DNA of 64,000 bases from Blattamonas nauphoetae (Eukaryota > Preaxostyla > Oxymonadida), in NCBI GenBank assembly GCA_033064195.1, contig JARBJD010000014.1, positions 524,297 through 588,296 on the forward strand, in the 5' to 3' direction. Shown here in pieces: positions 11,197 to 20,303 of this stretch (the first letter of the stretch is position 1; each line of letters begins with the position of its first letter). Below the pieces are notes generated by a model. It had not been told where the DNA came from. It made no database searches and worked only from the letters and a program-made list of their open reading frames with translations. The position numbers and the translations under genes are program-made.

Positions 11197-12845
11197 TTGT
11201 GTCTTCATCTCTGCCCTTCGTTCATCCTCTATCATTCAGATATATTTGCATGGCCATCTCGAGTGAAAAGGGTCTCACTGAAAGACAACCTGATTTTTTC
11301 GCTTCCAAAAACACTGTTAACATCCACCATTCAGGACATCCCGCTTGCGCGCAATATGCTCACCAATCTCCCGGATGGATTGTTCACGCTTGCAAACTTG
11401 CAGACGTTGGATGTTTCGTTCAACTCGCTCGCGATCATTCAGCACTCGATCTCTCAGCTGACATCGCTTGTGAAAGTGAATTATAGATTCAACAAGATCA
11501 AGGATGTTCAAAATGAGCTGTTCCGTCTCCCCACTCTGACACACCGATCCTGTCACACAACAAATTGACATCACTCACATCTGATCCGGCGATGTCCCCA
11601 AATGTTGATTTGTCTCTTGGATTCGTGGATCCACTGAGCAATTCGATGATATATGAGAAAACTGGGACAGGGACGCATCATGGAGCGGTTCTCTGTCCTC
11701 TGGAGCGGCTGTTGCTTGCGTCGCACCTGCTGACCTCTGTGCCTCTGCTTGTGTCACAGTTTCGAAAGCTGTTCACGCTTTCGCCTGCTGGGAACGAGAT
11801 TTCTGAGCTTCCGCGTCATTTCTTCCGCTCGCTACCGAACTTGAGTCGTCTGGATTTGTCGTTCAACGAACTGACGCATCTGCCCGAATCGATTGGTTCG
11901 GGGAACACGAAACAGATCTCGCTGGATGTTTCGTTCAACATTTTGACGTCGCTGCCGCACTTTCTTGTTGATTCAAACGATTCGCAACACTCGTCGCAAT
12001 TTCTGTCTCTCCGCCAGCGATTCTTCGGAACATACACCACACACACACCAGCCACGCCGACACTGGCCTCTCCCATCGCACTGACGCTGGACGGGGCTGG
12101 GAGTCGTCCGTATGGGTTCGGGGGAGGAATGGAGTCGCTGAGGTGTCAGTCTGGGCATCTGATCGTGTCACTGAACGGGTTCAGAGTGGGTGGAGTGGAG
12201 AATGGAATGGAGACGGGACTGGATCGGCCTCCGTGGAATCGGAACACATCACTGCGTGTGTTCCACGCCGAGTTCATTCGATGCTTGCTGAGACGATTGG
12301 GAAGGGAGAAGCAGGAAGAGAAAGTGGAGAAGGAGAAGGAAGAGTGGGAGAAGATTACGAGTGTGAGCGAAACCGAGCACGAACAACAGTTTGTTCATGT
12401 TGGCAATCACATCCGCGCTTATCGTCAACAACAGGACGTAAAGTCCCCATCTTCCCGAAATCTGTTTGACAAGTTCTTTCAAACGGCGAAGGAGACAATC
12501 AGAAAAGGATCGATCAAGGGACAGCCTCCACCGGGAATCACAACACCACTTTCTCCGCATCCCGATTTGTACGTCTCTCCGCTGTCAAGTCCGAGTTCTC
12601 GCTCGCCTGGCCAAGATGGCCGACTGTTCCCAACACTCGCTCGTCCAACCTCTCTTCCCTCATTCGCATCCGTTCACAGCTCACAACAGAAGCACTGCAA
12701 ACACTCAACGTTGAAACAAACATTTTCCGACATGTCGCTGTTGGCGTGGCCGAGAGTGGTTTCAGAAGAAGACGAGCAGAACGAGTCTCCACTGCCGATC
12801 TTCACTCCACCTGAGAAGCAGAGCCCTGTGGACTCGACACGATGA
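11197..12845 (+). pseudogene. Leucine-rich-repeat gene, copy A, one frameshift
   Basis: The reading starts without an ATG at SDIFAWPSRVKRVSLKDNL and runs through LRRs (LPDGLFTLANLQTLDVSFN) to 11568. A one-base shift near 11545 separates it from the next frame (from 11565), which carries CPLERLLLASHLLTSVPLL, ELPRHFFRSLPNLSRLDL and SIGSGNTKQISLDVSFN. After about residue 170 of that frame the LRRs stop, and the sequence becomes a charged, low-complexity tail (EEKVEKEKEEWEK, then SPSSRNLFDKFFQTAKE) ending at TGA 12843. Compared with copy C it lacks ~225 N-terminal residues. LRRs bind proteins; no catalytic domain is visible in the tail. Confidence 0.65.
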
Positions 12846-14137
12846 CTGTTGAATTGGAAGGAGGATCGATCGGGACGCAGTGGCAAGCTCGCCATTTGAA
12901 TGTCAGTTGGAAGGACTGTTTCGCCTGTCTCCTTCTCCGTCGCTTCCACTGCTCGTTGAAAGAAGGCGTCCATCCGTCGTGACGATTCGTCGCAGTTTGC
13001 GTCTCGTGATTGTTCCCCGATTGTCGTCTTCGTTCATCGTGTGGCTTTATAGCGAGCGACACACTATTCACACATTCCAGCACCGCGTGGGAATTGTGCC
13101 ACTCGAAAATGAACGATGGAGATTGTGGTGGGATGGACTTGGACTCAGATTGGTCCCCTTGAACAGTCCAGACTCTCCTGTTTTCTCATTGATTCACAAA
13201 TGATTTGTTCAACTTCCTGATGCAGGTGTGAATCGGGATGACATGATTTGCCCAACCTAAAATCAGAACCACGAGGTATCTCGCCCTGATCTGCCCGCCT
13301 GCCAGCACAATAACATCTTCTTTGATGGATGACCCCAACTCCGTCTGAGTAAAGCTCATAATTCTACGCACTGGACTCTGAAAGCAAAGACACATATTCA
13401 CTTTAGGGTCCTCCACATGTGACATCAATGATTTTCGAACAACACATTGCTGATGTACAGCGACACTGTCCAGCCTTGGAACGGCAGAAATCACAGCCAT
13501 CGAGTTCGACAAAATCACGCACTTCATACCCCTTTCCACGTGGACTGTCTTCGAAACTGCGACAGCGCTGACAGTGCAGTGAACGACGAAGGAATGACTG
13601 GCTGATCCGATCCATTTGACCCCACTCTCACTCCTCCTCCACTGTCCAACGGCTCGAACAAACAGCACAAACTCCACCCATCTTCTCACATCTCAATGGG
13701 ATCCATCGTTGGATGAAAACACATTTTCAACTTACATTCTGTGCACTACAGATTTGACCAATCCTTATTCGTTTTTCTTCCATTTCTACAGACTGATTCG
13801 ATTCCGAGCACCACAACTACCATCTAGTTGGATTGCCACTGTTGAAAACTCGGCTCAATTGCCTATCAATTGTTATGTGTCCGTGTCTCTTCTTGGGAAC
13901 GAGCAGAACCAACTGTAGATGACAAAACGATCAGCCTTCTCAATCTGTTCTCTTTCTCTTGATTCACAAAGATTCTTCGTTAATGTCATTTCATACATGT
14001 TGTCCAGATGGATGATATTGTTTACCAACTCCAATAATACATAAAGTCTCACACTTCAAAGTATCATTTTTGATCGTCCCATCGAAGTGATATCCCACAA
14101 TCGATTTCTCTTTTATAAGACCCGTAGAATCACACAG
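12846..14137. other. Region between LRR copy A and ARM-like copy 4
   Basis: Plus-strand frames 12880-13203 and 13616-13918 and minus-strand frame 13186-13689 are open but not conserved elsewhere in the window. The 12880-13203 frame (VTIRRSLRLVIVPRLSSS, ERWRLWWDGLGLRLV) may be an out-of-frame continuation of the LRR gene tail. Bases ~13920-14137 repeat ~9735-9944 and are the shared upstream region of ARM-like copies 3 and 4, including a TATAAGACCCGTAGAAT stretch ~20-30 bp before the ATG that may be a core promoter. Confidence 0.35.
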
Positions 14138-15180
14138 ATGAACTCCTCACAAGGTATCCGCTTTTCCATACTTATCACCGTTTGATCTCTCCAGAATACT
14201 CTGCATTCCTGACGTTGAATGAGAATGATCCAGTCAAAGTTGATTCTGTTGCACACGCCTTTGTCTCTCTTGTTTCAATGGTCCGCGTTGACTTTCAGTT
14301 TGATGAGGAACTTCTCGAAAAGGCGGCAAAGTTCCTTTCTTCGATCAACCGGAGTTTCTTGGAAACTTTTGCAGATGATTTGTTGAACGCGATTGGACAA
14401 GACTCCCCAAATCCCTCTGCCATGTTTGTGGATTCGATCACAATACTCTTATCATCGTCCCATCCATCGATATTCTGGAATACTCTCTCATTCATTCGGG
14501 TTTTTCTCCGTTATTGTTCATCGTCAAACAAACTGGCCCTTGTCTCCTCCAAACTCTATCCCCGAATCCTTTCAACACCTTACTTGCGTGATCTTTCTGG
14601 GATTGTGGAGACACGCATCCTGTGCGACATCCTCGAGATCTTCACTTCTGGCGTCTTGCTCTCATCCCCCTTCACTGTTCAATATCTCTCCACCACTTCC
14701 GATGAAACCCCTGAATCTATCCGAGATGTGGTGCTGCATGAAGTTTTCATCCCAATCGAACCATCTTTCGTCCAGATCAGTCACAATTGGCACCTTTTGT
14801 CGTGGAATGATGAACACAAACAAGCATTGGTATTAATGATCCACATCTTCGAAAGAAGTGCCTTCCACCAATCAACACTGGATTTCATTTGTTCTTCTCG
14901 CATCCCAATGTCCTTTCAATCACTGCTCTCAAGAATAGAAGACACCCATCAATACGTTATCGATCTTATGGGCAACAATATCCTCACATGGAAACACGAT
15001 CGCACGGAAACCGAGAGCAGAGGGAGACAATTATTGCAAACACTGGAACGGGAAGGATTCAGAGATCATCTCGAACAAGCACTGCTTCTCGACAACTCTA
15101 CGATGAATGGAAAGGTTGTGAGGAGCTACTCATTCCGCCTCATGAACTATTTAGGAATGAACTCTCCTCGACCTCGATAG
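14138..15180 (+). CDS. ARM-like family protein, copy 4 (intact)
   Basis: Exon 1 is 14138-14153 (MNSSQ plus one base), the intron is 14154-14194 (41 nt, GTATCC...CTCCAG), and exon 2 is 14195-15180. The product is 333 residues. It begins MNSSQEYSAFLTLNENDPVKV and contains AMFVDSITILLSSSHPSIF, NKLALVSSKLYPRILSTPYLRD, DVVLHEVFIPIEPSFVQIS, FHQSTLDFICSSRIPM and LLQTLEREGFRDHLEQ, ending LGMNSPRPR. It is a complete family member with no visible lesion. The regular helical leucine pattern suggests an ARM/HEAT-type solenoid. There is no signal peptide or membrane segment, so it is probably cytoplasmic. Function is unknown. Confidence 0.8.
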
Positions 15181-15395
15181 ATGATACGTGACACAAAAAG
15201 AACTCTGTCGCCCACATCGCACATTTCACTCGATGTTCAGATGAAATCACATGCTGACCCTGCAATGCTTCCCACTCGCTCTGTGTTTGCACTTTGGTGT
15301 GCTCCTTTCTCCATTCTCATTCTCGTCTTTGACTTTCTTTTAGGTTTGTTCTACCCTCTTCCGTTTTCCGGGATTCTGATGGTTCTCATCCAGCA
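15181..15395 (+). repeat. Conserved 3' flank of ARM-like genes
   Basis: This block (ATGATACGTGACACAAAAAG..., CATGCTGACCCTGCAATGC) is homologous to 10993-11196 and joins ARM-like copy 4 to LRR copy B. Confidence 0.6.
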
Positions 15396-15407
15396 TCTCG
15401 CTCAGCA

Positions 15408-16505
15408 ATGATTAATTACACAAGTTCTTGCGTGATAGTGGTGGAACCGACTTTTCTCGCGGGCGATGCGCTGAACCACGCTCTGTTTTCATCGCTTCCG
15501 AAAACACTGTTCACACCCACCCTGACGTGCCTCCTGCTTGCTCACAATTTGCTGACCGATCTCCAGGATGGATTGTTCACGCTTCCAAACTTGCAGACGT
15601 TGGATGTTTCGTTCAACTCGATTGCGATCATTCCGCCCTCGATCTCGCAGCTGACATCGCTTGTGAAAGTGAATTTTGGATTCAACAAAATCAAAATTGT
15701 TCCAAACGAGCTGTTCCGTCTCCCCACTCCGACTCGCCTGATCCTATCACACAACAAATTGACTTCGCTCCCATCTGATCCGGCGATGTCCCCAAATGTT
15801 GAGTTGTCTCTTGGATTCGTGGATCTTCTGAGGAATTCGATGATATATGAGAAAACTGGGACAGGGACGCATCCTGGAGCGGTTCTCTGTCCTCTGGAGC
15901 GGCTGTTGCTTGCGTCGAACCAGCTGACCTCTCTTCCCCCGCTTGTGTCACAGTTTCGAAAGTTCCACACACTTTCGCTTGCTGGGAACGGGATTTCTGA
16001 GCTTCAGTGTCATTTCTTCCGCTCACTGCCGAGTTTGAGTAGTTTGAATTTGTTGTTCCCAGAACTGAAGCATCTGCCGGAAACGATTGGTTCGAGGAAT
16101 ACGAAACGGATCTCGCTGGATGTGTCGTTCAACAAGTTGACGTCGCTACCGCACTTTCTTATTGATGCGGACCGTTTGCTGGACTCGTTGCAGTTTCTGT
16201 CTCTCCGTCAGCGATTCAACGGAACATGCACTGCACACACGCCAGCCACATCGACACTGGCCTCTCCCGTCGCGCTGACGCTGGACGGGTCTGGGAGTCG
16301 TCCGTATTGGTCCGGGCGAGGAATGGAGACGCCGATGTGCCAGTTTGGGCATCTGAACAATGCAGACTCTTCTCGTACGATCGTTGAACAAGATGGGAAC
16401 CAAATGAAGACAGAAAGAGCGGGTCACCCCCATTTCAACCAACTCACCCCGACCAAGAACAAGAAGTACACACTCCTGGTGACAACGAGGACAAGAACAC
16501 TCTGA
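15408..16505 (+). CDS. Leucine-rich-repeat protein, copy B
   Basis: A 365-residue frame starts MINYTSSCVIVVEPTF. The first ~25 residues are not shared with the other copies and replace the N-terminal LRRs of copy C, so the start is either new or the copy is 5'-truncated. LRR units follow with typical LxxLxLxxNxL spacing: TLTCLLLAHNLLTDL, NLQTLDVSFNSIAIIPPSI, LTRLILSHNKL-like, LERLLLASNQLTSLPPL, and ISLDVSFNKLTSLPHFL. The last ~100 residues (ALTLDGSGSRPYWSG and on) are not LRR. There is no signal peptide or membrane helix inside the frame. The small transmembrane-tail gene 16584-17081 follows closely. The protein is probably a protein-binding solenoid. Confidence 0.65.
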   Translation: MINYTSSCVIVVEPTFLAGDALNHALFSSLPKTLFTPTLTCLLLAHNLLTDLQDGLFTLPNLQTLDVSFNSIAIIPPSISQLTSLVKVNFGFNKIKIVPNELFRLPTPTRLILSHNKLTSLPSDPAMSPNVELSLGFVDLLRNSMIYEKTGTGTHPGAVLCPLERLLLASNQLTSLPPLVSQFRKFHTLSLAGNGISELQCHFFRSLPSLSSLNLLFPELKHLPETIGSRNTKRISLDVSFNKLTSLPHFLIDADRLLDSLQFLSLRQRFNGTCTAHTPATSTLASPVALTLDGSGSRPYWSGRGMETPMCQFGHLNNADSSRTIVEQDGNQMKTERAGHPHFNQLTPTKNKKYTLLVTTRTRTL

Positions 16506-16583
16506 CGACAACGAATCGGGATTTGTCGCTCTGCTATCCATCGTCGTCCCAAAACAGAAAACGACTCTCTCTCAGAGCTTGCA

Positions 16584-17081
16584 GTGAGGGGTCGAAGACA
16601 GAAGAACAGCCATTCGTTCCATCTCCACGTTGAACAAACTCTCATTCAAGTTGAACCTCGCAAACAACAAAGTTCGGAGTGGACAAAGTTGACCCAGCGA
16701 ATGAAAGGGGCGAGAGGGAGAAAAGATGGAAGTATCAAGAATAACGTGAACACAGAACGAAGGAAAGAGTCGGAAGTGATCAAAGAGATTGCTGATCGAC
16801 AAACTATACACTCGCACTACTCACAAATGACTTCCCTAAATCCGAAAGAGGCATCTATCGCTGTCACCTTCATCAACGTGCTCGTTGATCCTTCGCTCAT
16901 CGAAGGGGATAACAAGACATATACACTCGTCTCAACCAACGATTTGATCATTTTCACAATCGTCCTGGCTCTCATCATCTTTTTTACGAATATGATCCAG
17001 ATTTTGGTAAAGCACGTGAAAAGTGTGGATATTCCTGTCTGTGAGCATGTTAATTGGTTGCTGGCAACCATCTGGTCTTGA
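16584..17081 (+). CDS. Unknown protein with conserved C-terminal transmembrane tail (copy 2)
   Basis: A 165-residue frame starts MRGRRQKNSHSFHLHVEQ. Basic, charged residues 1-85 are followed by NPKEASIAVTFINVLVDPSL, then a hydrophobic helix (NDLIIFTIVLALIIFF), then DIPVCE and a terminal IWS. The last ~50 residues match 4235-4888. The two copies differ before the tail, so only the tail is well supported. Its place, ~80 bp after LRR copy B and ~60 bp before ARM-like copy 5, suggests it could be the last exon of the LRR gene and give it a membrane anchor. No splice pair was firmly placed to prove that. Confidence 0.5.
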   Translation: MRGRRQKNSHSFHLHVEQTLIQVEPRKQQSSEWTKLTQRMKGARGRKDGSIKNNVNTERRKESEVIKEIADRQTIHSHYSQMTSLNPKEASIAVTFINVLVDPSLIEGDNKTYTLVSTNDLIIFTIVLALIIFFTNMIQILVKHVKSVDIPVCEHVNWLLATIWS

Positions 17082-17144
17082 TCTTCCCATTTCAGTGTTG
17101 CCGCCAACCTCAAATCCGTCAAAGAGAAAAACACGAATTCACCC

Positions 17145-18195
17145 ATGATCTCATCCGAAGGTATGCATCATTCTTCCTCATTTTCGACTGATTGATCCAG
17201 AGTACTCTCCATTCCTTAAGTGGAATCTGGAAGATCCAATCATGGGTGATTCTCTATCATCAGTTTTCCTCTCTCTTGTTTCAATGGTCACGGATGGCTA
17301 CAAGTTTGATGAGGAGCTTGTCACCAAAGCTTCAACGTTTCTTTCTTCGATCATCAAGAATATCAATCACTCGTACACTCTTGTGAATGTTCTGTTGAAG
17401 GCGATTGGACAAGACTCCCCGAATCCCGCTGCAATCTTTGTGGATTCGATGACTGTGCTCTTATCGTCATCCCATCACTCAATATTCAGGGATTCTCTGT
17501 CAATATCTCATAAATGTCTCGATTACTGTTCTCCGTCTAACCGACTGGCCCTTGTCTCCTCCAAAATCGTTCCCAGAATGCTCTCATCGCCTTATCTGCG
17601 TGATATCTCTGTGATCGATGATCGATTAATCGGGAAAGATATGCTCGAGATTCTCGAAAAATGTGTTAGTCTCGCCTCCCCCGACACTCTTCAAACTCTT
17701 TCCATCAATCTCCACTCTGACCCTGAATCAATTCGAGATGTGGTGTTGCATGAAGTGTTGATCCCAATAGAACCATCTCTCGTCCAGATCGATCACAATC
17801 GTCACCTTTTGTCGTGGGGCGTTGAATGTCGTTTAGTCATGCAAATATTGTCCAAAATACTTGAAATGGGTGCCTTCCACCAGCCAACACTGGATTTCAT
17901 TTGTTCCTCTCGCATCCCAATGGTCTTCCAGTCACTTCTCTCAAAAGTGGAATACGAATACACCCATCACGTCACCTACTTGTTCATGTCCATCAATATC
18001 AACAAATGGAAGAAGCATGGAGCCGAAACCATGCGGAGAGGGAGAATATTGCTGCAGACACTGGAACAGGAAGGGATCAGAGATCATCTCGAACAAACAC
18101 TGCTTAACGAGAAACGAAGTTATAGAAGCCACGTGAGACACTATTCGTTCGAAATCATGAACAATTTGGGACTGAACTGTCCTGATTCTTATTAG
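17145..18195 (+). CDS. ARM-like family protein, copy 5 (intact)
   Basis: Exon 1 is 17145-17160 (MISSE plus one base), the intron is 17161-17200 (40 nt, GTATGC...ATCCAG), and exon 2 is 17201-18195, giving 336 residues. Family blocks: YSPFLKWNLEDPIMGDS, SLVSMVTDGYKFDEEL, AIFVDSMTVLLSSSHHSIF, SNRLALVSSKIVPRMLSSPYLRD, DVVLHEVLIPIEPSLVQID, FHQPTLDFICSSRIPMVFQS and LLQTLEQEGIRDHLEQ, ending LGLNCPDSY. It lies in the same upstream context as copy 1 (transmembrane-tail gene just before). It is complete with no visible lesion. Function is unknown. Confidence 0.8.
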
Positions 18196-18304
18196 GTGGC
18201 TCGTGACACGAAAGGAACTCTCTCGCCCACGTCCCAACTTTCGCTCGATGTTCAGATAACAATTGGTCTGTTCTTCGTGTTCTCCCCTTCTCTTCGTTTA
18301 GGAT

Positions 18305-19919
18305 TTGTCGTTCAACAAGATCAGCACCTTCGAACACTCTGTTTTCTCAACCCTTCTCGAACTGCGCTTGACCCGCAATCAACTCCGCTCATTTCCACAC
18401 AACATCAACATCCTCTTTCCTGTTCTTCATTCCCTTTCACTCACCCAAAATCGGTTTGTTATTCGAATTGTGATGGTTTTCATAATCAAGAAATGCCCAC
18501 TCCTTGACCATCCCACTCAGCCAGTGCTGGATCTGAGCCGAAACAACATTTCGTCGATCGACAAGCCTCTTGTTGTCCCGACGCTGACATCCCTGTCGCT
18601 GGCACTGAACAGGCTGACGTCGTTCGTTCTGCCGAATGGCTCGCATCTGCCCCGCCTCCCAATCTTGGACCTCCGAATGAACTATTTGGACACACTGGAC
18701 GAACAAGTGTGTTTCTCTCCTTTTCACACTATTCAGACTTTTGAATCACTTCCGACGATGAAATCGTTTTATCTGACATCGAACAAGCTGGAGTCTCTCC
18801 CCGACAGACTCGGTGACATTCTGCCGAACCTGTCGACGGTGTGGGTTGGGCAGAACAGATTGAAGACGCTTTCGAGTTCGTATAGTGACTTGACAGTGTG
18901 TGTTTTTTCGTTGTTCTTGTTTTCAGAATCCAATTGACATTTTCAGTGGGACGAACGAACTTGTGAGTTGTCCAGATTTTTGGATGAGGTCGACGGGGGA
19001 CCTTCGCGTGAACATCCCAAACAATCGTCTTCGGACGCTTCCTCGGCTGAGTTGTGAAGTTGTTGTTTTCTCCGCAGATTCGAACCAGATCTCTGAAATT
19101 GGGGAAGGTGTGGAACGTCTTGTTTGTGATTATAGTTCAGATGTGTTTGCATGGCCGTCTCGAATGAAGAGTGTATCGCTGAAAGACAACCTGATTTCGT
19201 CGCTTCCGAAAACACTGTTCACACCCACCCTGACATGCCTCCTGCTTGCACACAATTTGCTGACCGATCTGGCGGATGGATTGTTCACGCTTCCAAACTT
19301 GCAGACGCTGGATGTTTCGTTCAACTCGCTCGCGATCATTCCGCCCTCGATTTCTCAGCTCAGATCGCTTGTGAAAGTGACTTTTGGACTCAAAAAGATT
19401 AAGGAAGTTCCAAACGAGCTGTTCCGTTTCCCCACTCTGATCTTTCTGATCCTGTCACACAACAAATTGACGTCGCTCCCAACTGATCCGGCGATGTCCC
19501 CAAATTGTGAGTTGTCTCTTGGATTCGTGGATCCACTGAACAATTCGATGATATATGAGAAAACTGGGACAGGGACACATGCCAGAGCAGTTGTCTGTCC
19601 TCTGGAGCGTCTGTTGCTTGCGTCGAACCAGCTGACCTCTGTTCCCCCACTTGTGTCGCAGTTTCGAAAATTGCACACACTTTCGCTTGCTGGGAACGGG
19701 ATTTCTGAGCTTCTGCGTCATTTCTTCCACTTACTGCCGAACTTGAGTCGTCATCGTTTGTCGTTCCGCGAACTGACACATCTGCCCAAATCGATTGGTT
19801 CGGGGAACACGAAACGGATCTCGCTGGATGTGTCGTTCAACAAAATGACGTATCTGACTCACTTTTACTTCTTCATTAGCCAGACGTCTGACTCTTCTTC
19901 TTCATTCTGTTCTTTTTGA
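18305..19919 (+). CDS. Leucine-rich-repeat protein, copy C (longest), with a 31-nt intron
   Basis: The frame opens at LSFNKISTFEHSVFSTLLEL right after a TTTAG and lacks an ATG, so the true 5' exon is missing or not seen. LRRs run through LTRNQLRSF, LDLSRNNISSIDKPL, LSLALNRLTSFVL and LTSNKLESLPDRL. A 31-nt intron (18896-18926, GTGTGTGTT...TTTCAG) joins SDLT to NPIDIFSGTNELVSC in frame. More LRRs follow (SVSLKDNLISSLPKTL, LLLAHNLLTDLADGL, LQTLDVSFNSLAIIP). It then ends at TGA 19917 after a short unrelated tail (THFYFFISQTSDSSSS) that lies in a repeat also found at ~37065. The ending is therefore probably a truncation of the family's normal C-terminus. Confidence 0.6.
18896..18926 (+). other. 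31-nt spliceosomal intron in LRR copy C
   Basis: GTGTGTGTTTTTTCG...TTTTCAG lies between codons and its removal joins two LRR-family frames exactly. The size matches the 31-42 nt introns of the kinase gene at 44.9-46.1 kb. Confidence 0.7.
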
Positions 19920-20160
19920 TGTTTCTTTGTGAATGATTCGTCATTCTTTTCTGCTGAAAGGATTGGTTCTGTTGTTTTTGTTGCGCTTTCTGCATCCATC
20001 ACACACCACACGTTAATAAGTCTCTCATTTCTCACTTCGTTTCCGAAGCCATTCTTTTTATTTTGTTCTCTGTTTTGTCCATTCATCACATTTCCATTCA
20101 GACTTTCATTTTTCTAATTCAAAGGGAATTTCATTCACATTATCAGGAGCTTTTCAGCTA
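19848..20160. repeat. Direct repeat, left copy, flanking the giant beta-helix gene
   Basis: This ~310-bp stretch (CGTATCTGACTCAC... to TCAGGAGCTT) is repeated in the same direction at ~37065-37366. It includes the shared segment GCATCCATCACACACCACAC. The pair brackets the giant gene exactly, so the whole cassette may have been duplicated or inserted by recombination between such repeats. Confidence 0.7.
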
Positions 20161-20303
20161 AGTGTCGTCTTTATTAATCTTTTCCTCGCTCTTCTGCCAG
20201 CCATTTGTGAATCCTTTTGAAACCACGGAAGAAGTGCAATTTAAGGTTAGATCTGGAGAACCTTCACCACGGACTCCACATTCATTGAACTTGGCTCGTC
20301 CAG

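Noticed and set aside
13186-13689. 167-residue minus-strand frame between LRR and ARM-like genes
   Set aside because: It is not conserved in the duplicated units and has no domain; the strand disagrees with all neighbours. It may be chance.
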